The translations under genes and the position numbers were made by a program. The notes under the pieces were generated by a model. The model had not been told where the DNA came from and made no database searches. It saw nothing but the letters and a program-made list of their open reading frames with translations. This document shows positions 51,650-63,022 of a stretch of 64,000 nucleotides of DNA, one piece after another. Every line of letters starts with the position of its first letter. Positions within the stretch are counted from its first letter, which is position 1. Source of the stretch: Simmondsia chinensis (lineage: Eukaryota; Streptophyta; Magnoliopsida; Caryophyllales; Simmondsiaceae). The stretch covers positions 12,017,637-12,081,636 of the forward strand of contig JAGTTD010000003.1 of the NCBI GenBank assembly GCA_018398585.1, read 5' to 3'.

Positions 51650-53068
51650 AGATGATGTTGACATTTTGATTGTCTTAAGTTCATTCAATGGGGTGTTGCT
51701 AATTTAAGAACATTGTCAAATAATTCAATGTTTATTTGTGGCCAATTTCTTTAATTTAGCTGGTGTGTTATATGAGAGTGTATATTAATATTGTAAAGAT
51801 TATCACAAAGACCAATTTGTAGCTCTAAGCTTATCACTTTGAACGTGTAATACTTCACCCTGTACTCTTGTGGTTAGGTATATTGTTTGGAATCGAATAC
51901 TATGAGGTATTGTACGATTGGCACTAGGGTCACAAATGAGAAGACAATCATGGGATAGTGGCATCTTGAAATTGATTTGTTGTCCATGATGGATGTTATC
52001 TAATTTGGTTTGTGAGTTTGCTGTTGGGTGAGCTTCAAAAGGCTTTGTAGTGCTAATCATGCAAGGAACCAATGTCAAATATCGCATTGTTAGGAAAAGC
52101 AGTGGAAATGATATATTAAATAGCTCTGCTTGTGCAACTATGATCATATATGAAAGGAAAAGAGTGATAAGTACCTTGAAAATGGTAGGTTCAGGTCTAT
52201 TACCAATGGTACAAATGATGATAAATACCTTGAAGATATTGTTCACCTACAAGGATACCCTGAAAAGGGACAAACAAATCATAGAGTGATCGGGGAGTTT
52301 ATCATGCATTTTACTTCGTTTTAGTCTATCCCTATGGTGTGGCACGTTCACTTGTGGCGATGTTGAGGTCAAGTTAGTTATGCTCTTAATGAGATCTATA
52401 GCCCTTATGTAGGGATGGGGTGTAAGGCCACAAGTACACTCCTGATAGACCCAGCTATATAAGTGTGGTAGGAAGGCCGCTTCCTATGAGAGTTCAAGCT
52501 CTAGATCGCTCATGAATCCATGATGATATACAAGACCATAATGTCCATGTTCTAGTGAGCCCATGGGATACATTGGATACCATATATGTGAAGCACTCAA
52601 CATGCCCTCAAGCAACCAAGGTTTAAAGGCTAAGTCCACCATGGTTCTAGTATGAGAGTTGTTCAAAGACTAAGTGAGGGTTCAAAAGAATTGTCACTCT
52701 CATGATGCATAGGGTCCTCACTTAGCCAAAATAGTATATTTACTTTCAAAAATCATCATTTGATTTTTATTAAAATAAGTAGATAATGTTGAATATTTTA
52801 ATAAAAAATATTTTTTAATTATGAATTTGAAATTTAATATGGTTTTGATGACGTTGTCTATGTCTTCAAAATTGTTGGTAAATTTCTATTAAATACCAAC
52901 AATTATATTTGCATTATCTATTAATAAAATTTAATTCTATTCAAAAATTAAATTTGTAATTCAATGGGACTTTATTGACTCTGAATGCTTGTTTCATTGT
53001 TGTGGATTCCGGGTTACAACTCTTGGATATATGCAATGCTTGAGTTTCAAAATTATATTATAAAAGGG
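51650..53068. other. No readable gene; probable decayed copia 3' region
   Basis: By position it should contain the end of RNase H and a 3' LTR of the copia remnant. I can see no defined LTR ends. 52270-52680 has a relatively GC-balanced, single-copy look. Frames here on both strands lack known motifs. Confidence 0.4.
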
Positions 53069-53073
53069 CTTTG
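53069..53073. other. Target-site duplication of gypsy-4 (left), CTTTG
   Basis: CTTTG before TGTTACATAT at 53074 and again at 57053-57057 after GTGTAACA. Confidence 0.92.
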
Positions 53074-53301
53074 TGTTACATATACTTAGTATACACAATA
53101 ATAAATGTATATAGTCTTGGGATTAAGTGTGAGGAAGTATAAATAGAGTTGTAATTGTGCCATTAGAGAGTAATGAAAAACAAACACTTTTCATCTCTTC
53201 CTTCTAACTTCTCATCCCCTTCTTTCTATTTCTCTCTCTCCCATCTCATTTTAACTCCTAAATCCTAACCCTAATTCAAGTTACACCAAATCAGTGTAAC
53301 A
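53074..53301 (+). repeat. Gypsy-4 5' LTR
   Basis: 228 bp, TGTTACATATAC to GTGTAACA, with AGTATAAATAGAG as promoter box and a pyrimidine-rich leader containing TTCTCATCCCCTTC. Confidence 0.94.
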
Positions 53302-53303
53302 AT

Positions 53304-53315
53304 TGGTATTAGATT
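53304..53315 (+). other. Gypsy-4 primer-binding site (mutated)
   Basis: TGGTATTAGATT, which keeps the TGGTAT-AGA core of the initiator-Met tRNA complement. Confidence 0.75.
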
Positions 53316-53353
53316 CAGGCCACGGGCTATGTTTTTGCTTCGATTTTTCTTCA

Positions 53354-56300
53354 ATGGCTGATGGCACAAGAAGAGCATCAGATATGCGTCGACTTGAGGC
53401 GAGGTTCGAATAATCTGAGACAAGAAACGAGGCTCGATTTCAGGCGATAAATGGTGAGATCACTCAGGTGAAGTCGATTTTGCAAGAAATTTCGCAGCAC
53501 CAACGCCAAGGTAATGGCCTCCTTGTGCGACCTTCGGATCATTCCTCACATCCAGTAACCGATTTGGTTCCGAACTCTGGTATTGCGTCTTCTACTTTAT
53601 CTACCTATCAATTTCATACCAAAATGTCAAAGATTGATTTCCCTTGCTTTGGAGGTAGTCTTGATGTCAAAAATTGGGTGTGGAAGGTGGATCAATTCTT
53701 TACAATTGATCAAACACCTACCTCGGCACAAGTTAAACTCGCCTCTATGCACCTTGAGGGCAATGCACTTGAGTGGCATCGTACATTCCTCAAAACATTA
53801 AACCGACCGATTAAGGATGTGTTGTGGTCAGAGTATTCGACATTGATGATACAACGTTTTCGCCTTAGTCATGAAGATCCTATGTCTAATTTAATGAAAT
53901 TGCATCAAAACCATAGGGTCTCGACTTATCAAGCCCAATTTGAACATCTAGTGCTGCGGCTAACCTTGTCCGAGGATTATCCAGTTTCGTGTTTTATCAC
54001 GAGACTTAAAGATTCGATTCGTTATCCGGTCTTGATGCTTCAGTTGCATTCTTTACAACAAGCCATGAAATTAGCCCAATTACAGGAAGAGCATTTGTTA
54101 ACGGGATATCGTCCTTCGTTTTCGGGTTCGGCTAAACCTCCATCTTCTCGGGTGACAACCTCTTCGTCGGCTCACCCGATGGGGTCAGTGGCTCGTTCTT
54201 TTTCGGACTCTAGCTTTGGTATGCGTTCCCAAAAGAGGGAGGGCCGCACTATAACTACGGTTGAAATTGAAGATAGGTGTGAACGAGGTCTCTGTTTCTT
54301 TTGTAGTGAACCATTTATACCAAGATATATGAATGTATGTAAAGTCAGGAATCCACAGTTATGCATGATCTATGGTGATTCGAATGAGCCACCCGTTATG
54401 TTTAGTGAGGAGCCTTCGCTTGATTTGGTTGAGACCGATCCTGAGGATGCTCCCCGAATTTCCTGCAATGCTTTAGCCGGTATAGCCGCTGATAATACGA
54501 GGCATGGGGCGGGTGTTCACAACCTCAAGCCTTTACATATTCTTGTTGAAAGTCAAAGCATGCATAACTTTCTCGAATTCAGGAAAGCTCGTTGGTTAGG
54601 GTGTGTTCTTACACCTATTTCTACGACATCAGTTGTCGTGGCAGATGGCAACTGTTTTTCATGTCGTGCTATATGTCGGGATTTCAAATGGAATGTCCAA
54701 GGGACCGAATTTTTGTGTGATGTTCTTCTCATTGATCTGGGTGGATGTGATATGGTCCTTGGCTTTCAATGGCTTGCCACCCTCGGATCCATTGTTAGGA
54801 ATTTCGATAAATTGCTTATGTCATTCAAATGGCAAGGGAAGACTTGCATGCTGCATGGTCACCAACCGTCGGTCTCTATTGCGGATAAACGTGATCCTTT
54901 TCATTCTTCAGTGCATGCTATACTTGTTCCTTTCTGTGTCATGTCTATGATGGGTGTAGAGGGCTCCTCCTCTCTTGTGCCAGATGAGCATTGGGTTCAA
55001 CTGAATGCTTTGCTTATGAAGTTTTCGGTAGTGTTTGATACGCCCCGTGAACTTCCCCTGCTTTTGCCCAGTTTTGATCACCGGAGTTTGCTTAAACCGG
55101 ACGCGAATTAATGGCCGTGGTACTCGCCATCAAAAAGTGGGAACATTACCTAGCTCACCGCCACTTCATTCTCCGTATCGATCAACAAAGTTTGAAGTTT
55201 TCACTTGGTCAGAAGGTCAATACTCCTTTACAATGGGCGTGATTGTCAAAAATCATGGGATTTTCTTACACTATCAAGTACAAAAAAAGAATCGAGAATA
55301 AAGCCACCAACGCACTATCTCGGTTACCGACTTTCGGTGTGGAGTTGCACGCTTTGATTGTTAATCTGGACTCGCCCTTGTTGACGGCCATTCAAGAGTC
55401 TTGGTCCCAAGATCCTTCAATGCAATGGCTTATTTTCGAGCTGCAATCCGACCCCAAATCACACTCGACATTTTCCTGGTCTAATACCGAACTGCGTCAT
55501 TTCGGACGTTCGGTGGTTGGCTCGGATTCCTCACTACGACGCCACATTTTTTACTTATATCATGCTTTGGTTATTGGGGGCCACTCGGGTATGGATGTCA
55601 AATTTCGAAAACTGGGCGGTTTCTTCTATTGGAAGGGCATGCGTCATGACATATATACTTATATTTTCGAATGCTCCATTTTTCAATGATGTAAGGCTGA
55701 CAACGCCACTTACCCAGGGCTGTTACAGCCCTTGCCGATCCTGATCACCTTGTGGAGCTCCATTTCCATGGATTTTATTGACGGGCCTCCTCAGTCTCAC
55801 GGCAGGGACTCGATTTTTGTGGTAGTTGACCAATTGAGTAAGTACGCTCACTTTATGCCGCTCACTCATCCTTACACAGCCCAAACCATGGCCCGGGTAT
55901 TTCTTGATTCCATGTTCCGTCTCCATGGTCCACCGGCTTCTATTATTTTCGATCGGAACTCAGTATTTCTCAGTTTATTTTGGAAGGAACTGTTTCGCGT
56001 CCTCGGCGTTGATTTGCTTATGTCTTCATGATATCACCCCCAAACGGATGGGCAAACGGAGGTGGTGAATCGAAGTTTGGAGACATACCTATGTTGTTTT
56101 TGTTATGACTTGCCTTTCGAGTGGGCCACGTTTATTCCCATGGCCGAATGGTGGTACAATACTTCTTTTCATTCAGCCATACAACCAACCCCGTACGAGG
56201 TCCTGTATGGTCAAGCCCCACCTTTACACGTTCCGTATTTTCCCAGGGAAACCAAGGTTACTGCGGTTGACTATACGCTCGCGGCTCGGGAGGAGGTTGT

Positions 56301-56796
56301 ACAGTTGTTAAAGCATCACCTCAGCCGTGCACAACAGGGTATGAAACAGATAGCCGATGCCCATCATTAGGAGCGTGAATTTGTGGTTGGTGATTGGGTC
56401 TATTTACATCTACAATCATACCATTAGACTTCGGTTGCTCGGCGTTCGAATTTGAAGCTCACGGCTAAGTTTTACGGCCCTTATCGTGTGATCGCGCGAG
56501 TTGGTGCCGTTGCTTATACTCTTGATTTTCCAGATTCTATTAGGATTCACCCTACTTTTCATGTTTCGCAGCTGCGTTGCCATGTGGGACCGGTTGCAGC
56601 AGGACATCCGAGTACGCTACCTCATCTTCCCGGTCAACAGTGGGAAACCGAGGCTATTTTGGACCGTCGTCTCGTTAAGCATCGCAATGCTGAGACTACT
56701 CAGCTACTTGTGAAGTGGAAAGATCACGAGGTCGAAGAGGCGACATGGGAAGATGCCTTTGAGCACCACTTACGTTTTCCGAGTTTCCTTCCTTGA
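53354..56796 (+). pseudogene. Gypsy-4 gag-pol polyprotein (RT deleted, protease site lost)
   Basis: Starts ATG 53354 (MADGTRRASDMRR), TAA at 53411-53413, then open to 55111. Gag core 53600-54060; knuckle-like GLCFFCSEPF with the later Cys/His disturbed. Protease: the position usually D-S-G-S-T reads VESQSMHNF, so the catalytic Asp is Glu and Gly is Gln; VVVADGN and LGGCDMVLGFQWL are kept. At about 55101-55107 the sequence jumps from the protease-RT linker to RNase H (ELMAVVLAIKKWEHYL, in a new frame). Integrase: IGGHSGMD, DQLSKYAHF, FDRNSVFLSLFW, TDGQTEVVN, so Asp, Asp and Glu are present. The chromodomain ends it (LLVKWKDHEVEEATWEDAF, stop 56794). Further stops: TGA about 55230, 55687, 56029; TAG 56368 and about 56425. 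Confidence 0.92.
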
Positions 56797-56826
56797 AGAC
56801 AAGGAAGTGCTCGAGCGGGGGGGTAT

Positions 56827-57052
56827 TGTTACATATACTTAGTGTACACAATAATAAATGTACTTAATCTTGGGATTAAGTGTGAGGAAGTATAAATAGA
56901 GTTGTAATTGTGCCATTAGAGGGTAATAAAAAACAAACACTTCTCATCTCTTCCTTCTAACTTCTCATCCCCTTCTTTCTATTTCTCTCTCTCATCTCAT
57001 TCTAACTCCTAAACCCTAACCCTAATTCAAGTTACACCAAATCGGTGTAACA
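56827..57052 (+). repeat. Gypsy-4 3' LTR
   Basis: 226 bp partner of 53074-53301, lacking two bases of a CTCTCTCC run. Confidence 0.94.
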
Positions 57053-57057
57053 CTTTG

Positions 57058-57842
57058 TCAAATAAAAGGAAAAAAAATATTAAAAAGGTATTTAACTATA
57101 TCCAAAATAATTTTTATGGTATTTAACCCTTCTATAGCAAAAGAAAAGCATCCAATACTTATATAAGAACTAATTTAGAATTATACAAATAGAGAAGAAT
57201 ATAGTTGACACTAAGACAAGAGAGTAAAGTAGACTCTCTCTAGTTTGGGTAAGATGCTATGAAGGCTTTGGCTTTCAAGGTTGTGCAGACCAAGAAAATG
57301 TAAAATTTTTAATTGGGCGTTGTATCATGGAGGCAGCGCATCAGAACCCACTGTACCGACTTTGATCCGATAGGGTCACAAAACCATCTTAAAAAGAGCG
57401 TGATCCACACCTCGCTCAGCTATTACATTATTGGTGTTTTGTTGTTTCTACTCGTTGTAGGAAATATCGTTCCACTTTATATGTTTTTTATGATGTTTTT
57501 ATTTGGTTCCAACACTATGTTAAGAGGTAGAGATTGATGGTCTTCCGAAACAATTCATTTATGGTTGATATTAGTTAGGGTTACATAATGATGTTGACTC
57601 TTGGGCTTCGAGGGTTATAGTTTTAGAGGCCTAAGGATCTCTTGTTCCTAGTATTGGCAGGGGAAAAGCAAGAAACAAAGAAGTAGAGAAATAGTGGGAG
57701 ACAAAGTGTGAGTATGAGTACTATTGTAATACCTTTGTTCCTATAGTGAAATATTGTTGCTCCCCAATGGTGGAAGTAAGTCTTGCTTGAACAATGTAAA
57801 TTCCGATGTCTAAATTATTTCCCCCAATCCTTTTATTATGTT
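57058..57842. other. No gene seen
   Basis: Unassigned sequence between gypsy-4 and the next copia. The plus frame at 57313-57537 has a hydrophobic stretch but no family resemblance and is not supported as a gene. Confidence 0.45.
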
Positions 57843-58892
57843 TGTATTGAATTATTGGTCTCTATATGACTTAACTATGACATTTATTATCTTTGTCAAG
57901 TATTGTTCAAGTATTATAGATCAAGTAGACTCCGGAATATATTGTATGTGGTATATGTAATTCGAGTGGCATATGTTGTAAATAAGTATATATACAAAGG
58001 TAGTTGTATATTAAGGAAATTGACCTTTCTGCCCCTGCCCGTATGCATCATTTTCTCTTGCCCTATTTGCCCGTGTTGGTACCGTTGCTGTCTGAAACTT
58101 ACTGGAGACGCTTCCCATTTTTTGGCTTAAATTAGGGGACACGCGTCACCCTTTTGATGCCCCAGTTTGTGCTTGTTTAGAATGATCACAACCATTGATT
58201 GCTTTCAGATGAATGGCTGAGATTTGCTGCCTTTCCATGTTGCCCCTCGAGTATATAAGGGCCCCTTGTTCTGGTTGACCTTAATAGTGAAGGAGATTTT
58301 CACTGTTTTCTCTCTCTCTTCAAACGGTGCTCTCTCTCTCTCTACTTCTTGAGGCGATTATGAGGCGATTTGAAGGAGATCTTGTAGATCTGTGGGAGTT
58401 AAGGCTTGCATGTTCAGATCTAGTCCTATTGAAGCTTTGAGAAGCCATTAATGGCTTCTTTGTGAGTATCTCTTCTCCTTGTTGGTTTGTTTTGTATAGT
58501 AAAAGGTTTCTATCTTAGGAACTTTCAAGATCTAGTTGTATTTCATTGTTGTCTTGGTGATTTGGTCTGTAATAACTTGAAACTTGACTATAGTGGAGAA
58601 ACTTCTCTGGAAATAGGGAACCGTGGAGTAGGACCTTATTTAACGGCCGAACCACGTAAATCTTGGTGTTCGTTGTTGTGTATGCATTAATCTTTCGTTT
58701 GATACTTATTCTACTGCAATTGCAGGTTTAGTCTTAGATATGTGTATGCATTAATCTTTCGTTTGATACTTATTCTACTGCAATTGCAGGTTTAGTCTTA
58801 GATATGAAAGTCTATAATCATATTCACTAAAGTTTTTTTAAGATCAAAAGTTTTTGTTTAAGATCCAAAGTTTTTGTGACTAAAACTCAACA
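57843..58892 (+). repeat. Copia-B 5' LTR
   Basis: 1050 bp starting TGTATTGAATTATTGG (TGTTGAATTATTGG in the right LTR) and ending AACTCAACA. It includes GAGTATATAAGGGCCCC as promoter near 58250, TCTCTCTC leader sequence, and a perfect 64-bp tandem duplication (58677-58740, 58741-58804) absent from the right LTR. Confidence 0.93.
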
Positions 58893-58934
58893 AGTGGTAT
58901 CAGGGCCTTAGGTTCTTTGACTTAAAGAAACAAA

Positions 58935-60188
58935 ATGACTTTTGTCATATTTGATATTGAAAGATTTGACAATAAAATCGATTTTAATCTCTGGAAATTA
59001 AAAATGAAAGCTATCCTTATGGATCAAGGTGCTGGAACTGCTATTTTACCTGCTAATGAACAACCTGCTTATCCAACTGAGAAAGATAAACTAGAGATTA
59101 AACATAAAGCCTACGCTTCTTTACTACTTAGTCTAGATAATTCAGTGCTTAACCAGATCGGTTCTGAAAAGACTGCAGCTGACATCTGGGCTAAGTTAGA
59201 AGAGATTTATAAGTCTGGATCTTTGTCTAATAGGATATTATGTATGGAATCATTCTTCACCTTTAAAATGAGTAAGTTTAGACCCTTAGAAAATTCTATG
59301 GATGAATTTAACAAAATCTATCAAGATTTGGATAATGTTAAGGTAACTATTGTGGATGAACTTAAGGTTGTAGTAATGTTATGTGCTTTACCTAAATACC
59401 TTAGGGATTTTAAAGACACACTACGATATGGAAGAGATACTATAGCACTGAAAGATGTTACCAAGGCTCTTAGGTCCAAGATTCTTGAACTAAGGAAGGA
59501 AGGGAAGTATCCACCTAACAGTAACAGCGGGGAAGGGTTGTCTGTCAGGGGTAGGATAAAAACTCGAGACAACAATAACCATAATAGAGATAATACACAA
59601 ACAAAAAGAAGCAAGAGTAGGAACAAATTCAACTCTAGAATAAGAAAGGACTGCAGTAAAGTAAAGTGTTCTAAAGGTGGTAAGTTAGGACATATTAAAA
59701 GATATTGTCCTGATTACCAAAGAAAATTCAATGGCACAGCAGATAACACTAAGTACACTTATGGTTATGATTCTGCTAAAGTCTTAGTGGCTTCTACAGA
59801 CCTAACTACACATGAGTGGGTACTTGACTCAGGGTGTAGTTTCCATATGACATCCGATAGATCTTTCTTTACTGAGTACAAAACTGTGACTAGGGGGAAG
59901 GTGTTTCTAGAAAACAATCATGGGTGCAAGGTAGTTGGAATAGGGTCAGTTAGGGTTAGAGGGTCAAATGGTGTTGACTTTACCCTAGAAGGAGTTATAC
60001 ATGTGCCTGAACTTAGAAGGAACTTGATTTCACTTGGACAGTTAGACCTGGCTGGAATGATCTTAAAAGCTAAGCAAGGGGTAATGAAGGTCCTTAAGGG
60101 TTCCCTTGTAGTGCTTAGTGGGGAGGTCAAGAATGTTCTATATGTAGGTAGAGGTGATATAGTTCTTGCTGGCTGCTTTTTTGCATAA
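58935..60188 (+). pseudogene. Copia-B gag-protease portion, 417 codons
   Basis: Open from ATG 58935 (MTFVIFDIERFDNKIDF) to TAA 60186. Copia Gag: NLWKLKMKAIL, IWAKLEEIY, LPKYLRDF (residues 15-150). Basic linker, then a zinc knuckle that should be C-x2-C but reads KCSKGGKLGHIKRYC, so the second Cys is Gly. Protease: WVLDSGCSFHMTSD at about residue 295, active-site Asp kept. Then the pre-integrase part (ELRRNLISLGQLD). The primer-adjacent position and the in-frame motifs support this start. The rest of pol follows after the stop. Confidence 0.9.
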
Positions 60189-60199
60189 AAAGCTGACCT

Positions 60200-62900
60200 A
60201 ACTAACCTTTGGCACAAAAGATTAGGACATATATCTGAAAGAGGACTGAATGAATTAAATAAGAAGGGACTGTTGTGGTTGATTATGTGTCTAAACCTGA
60301 TTTTTGTGAGTCATGTATCTTTGGCAAACATCATAAACTATCATTTATGTTTAGTGTGCATATAACTAAGTCACCTGTAAGTTATATCCACTCTGGTTTG
60401 TGTGGACCTGCTAGAGTACCAATTGTAGATGGAGCCTATTACTTTCTATCCATGGTAGATGATTATTCTAGCAAGGTTTGGTTTATTGGCTCAAAACAAA
60501 AGATGAATGCTTCAATGCTTTTGTTAGATGGAAGAACCTTATAGATAGTCAAACTGGGAGAAAGATTAAGATGCTTAGGATTGATAATGGACTGGAGTAC
60601 ATTAACTCAGAATTTGATAGTTTATGTGCATGAAATGGAATCAAAAGGTACAACATTATTAAAAAAAAAAAAACACCCCAGCAAAATGGACTGGCTGGGA
60701 GAATGAACTATACACTCTTAGATAGAGTTAGATGCATGCTGTTTACATCTGGACTGGGAAAGAAATTTTGGGGGGAGGCTATGGTAACTGCACTTTTTTT
60801 GATAAATAGAACCCCCTCCTCTGCAATTAATTTCAACCCCCCAAAAGAAAAATGGACTGGAAAAACAAGGGACTATTCTATTTTAAAAGTTTTTGGATGT
60901 GCTTCATATGCACATCTATCAGAAGGAAAACTTGAACCCAGAGCTGTAAAAGGTGTTTTCTTAGGCTATCCGGATGGTGTAAAGGGTGTAAGGGATGATA
61001 ATATAACCAAAATAATAATTAGTAGGGATGTGACTTTTAATGAGGAAGAAATGCCATGTTTAGAGAAACCAGTAGCAGCTGAGACTGCAGTTACTTCTAC
61101 CAGCCCTAGGAAGTTTGACCCTGAACTCTATGAGTTCGAAACCGGCGTACCTGAACCTGCATACCAGAAAAACCCAACCGTAGATCCTAAAGAAGAGGTG
61201 ACTGTCAGTGCTGAGAGGAGCCCTGAGCCCCAGGAAATAATTGAACATATAGACCTATCTAACTACCAATTAGCTAGGGATAGGGAGAGGAGAGAAACTA
61301 GGGCACCCGCTAGGCTGGGCTATGCTGATTGCATAGGCTATGCCCTAAACACTATCTTAGAATATGTTGTGTCTGAACCTCTTACTTATTCTCAAGCTAT
61401 AGTAGGGGCAGCCTCTAAACAGTGGCTTAAGGCCATGACAAAGGAATGGAAAGCCTCAAAAGGAACAAAACCTGGGTTTTAGTTACTAAACCGAAGGGCA
61501 GGAAGTTGGTAGGTTTTTAATGGATCTATAAGGTCAAGGAACCTAATACATCATCTAGGAAGCCAAGGTTCAAGGCCAGATTGGTTGCAAAAGATTTTTC
61601 ACAAAAAGAAGGGGTAGATTACAATGAGATATTCTCTCATGTTGTTAAACATACTACCATAAGAGTCCTTATGGTACTGACTGCCAAGTTTAGTATGTTT
61701 TTAGAACAAATGGATATTACTACAGCCTTCCTTCATGGTGAGCTGGAAGAAGAGATTATTATGACCCAACCTAAGGGTTTTATTGAACCTGGCTGTGAGG
61801 AACATGTTTGTCTGCACAAGAGGTCTTTGTATGGCTTGAAACAATCCCCTAGGCAGTGGTACAAACGTTTTGACCAATTCATGATGAGTAGGGGCTATAG
61901 CAGATCAATTCATGGCACTTGTTTTTGCTTCAAACATGCTGATACTAATGATGCACTGTATTTATTGATCTATGTTGATGATATGCTCCTGGCTAGTAGA
62001 TCTATGAACTGTATTAATGATTTAAAGCTAATGCATTCTGCTGAGTTTGATATGAAAGATCTAGGGAAGGCCAACAAAATACTTGGTATGGAAATTACCA
62101 GGGATCTTACTGTTGGAACAATGCATCTGTCATAGCAAGGGTACTTGGAGAAGGTATTAAATACGTTTAATATGTCTGATTGTAAACCTGTTAAGTTGCC
62201 CTTAGCAAGTCAATACAAATTTTCAGTTGAACAGTGTCCTTCTAATGAAATGGATAAAAAATAGATGCAAAGGGTCCCTTATGCCAATGTTATAGTTTCC
62301 TTAATGTATGCTATGACTTGTACACGACCAGACTTAGCTTTTCCTTTAAGTGTTCTGTCTAGGTTTGTGAGTAACCCATGAAAAGAACATTGGGATGGGT
62401 TAAGTGGTTATTAAGGTACATTAAGCAAACCTATAAGTTGGGACTCACCTCCGGTAGGACTGAAACAGACCTTAGGTTGATAGGTTACACTGATTCTGAT
62501 TTTGGGGGAGATTTAGATAAAAGAAGGTCAACTAGTGCATACCTTTATACTCTAAATGATGGAGCCATCTGTTGGAGATCAAAGCTACAATCTATGACTT
62601 CTTTGTCAACAACCGGGGCTAAATTCCAAACCCTAACCGAAGATATAAAAGAAGCTATCTGGTTGAGGGGCCAGTAATCTGAAATTAATCTAGATTATGG
62701 ACCTCCTATACTATTGTTATATAGCCAATCGGCTCTTGCTTTGTGTAAAAACCCTGTTTATCATGATAGGACTAAACACTTAGCCGTTAAGAGAAGTTTT
62801 TGTGAATGATATGCTGGAAAGAACAATGTTGAACTGCGTAAAATTTATACTTATGTAAATCCAGTGGATATGGACATTAAGAATGTGACTTCAGACAAAT
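60200..62900 (+). pseudogene. Copia-B integrase, RT and RNase H portion
   Basis: Frames change at about 60270, 60650 and 61480-61580 and between 62135 and 62378. Integrase: NLWHKRLGHIS, CESCIFGKHHKLSF; the first catalytic position is HSGLCGP (Asp to Gly), the second is kept in RIDNGLEYINSEF, the third reads QQNGLAGRMN (Glu to Gly). RT: RLVAKDFSQKEGVDY, EQMDITTAFLHGELEEEI, LYGLKQSPRQWYKRFD, IYVDDMLLAS intact. RNase H: YTDSDFGGDLDKRRST, DRTKHLAVKRSF. Stops include TAG 62133. An A13 run at about 60660-60673 marks one frame break. Confidence 0.9.
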
Positions 62901-63022
62901 TAATAAAGTGTATTAATTTGGTTCAAAGTGATTGGAATCATGGATGATCAATCATGTAAGTTTGCTTCTTATTACTAGGGAATGTTTAGTAGTTAGTTGA
63001 TATAGATACCAAGGTGGAGAAT

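Larger units (their letters stand above)
53074..57052 (+). mobile_element. Gypsy-4: Ty3/gypsy chromovirus lacking RT
   Basis: 3.98 kb with LTRs of 228 and 226 bp, a CTTTG duplication, a primer site at 53304-53315 and a polypurine tract (GAGCGGGGGGGTAT) at 56813-56826. It encodes gag, protease, RNase H fragment, integrase and a chromodomain; RT is missing as a block. By eye the LTRs differ at about 10 sites and a 2-bp indel, so it is the youngest-looking gypsy insertion here. Confidence 0.94.

Noticed and set aside
52050..52289. Plus-strand 79-residue frame starting MLIMQGTNVK
   Set aside because: No copia motif and no conservation evidence; left as decayed sequence.
57313..57537. Plus frame with a hydrophobic segment (YYIIGVLLFLLVVGNIVPLY)
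   Set aside because: An isolated short frame without family resemblance or a promoter; AT-rich DNA readily produces hydrophobic frames.
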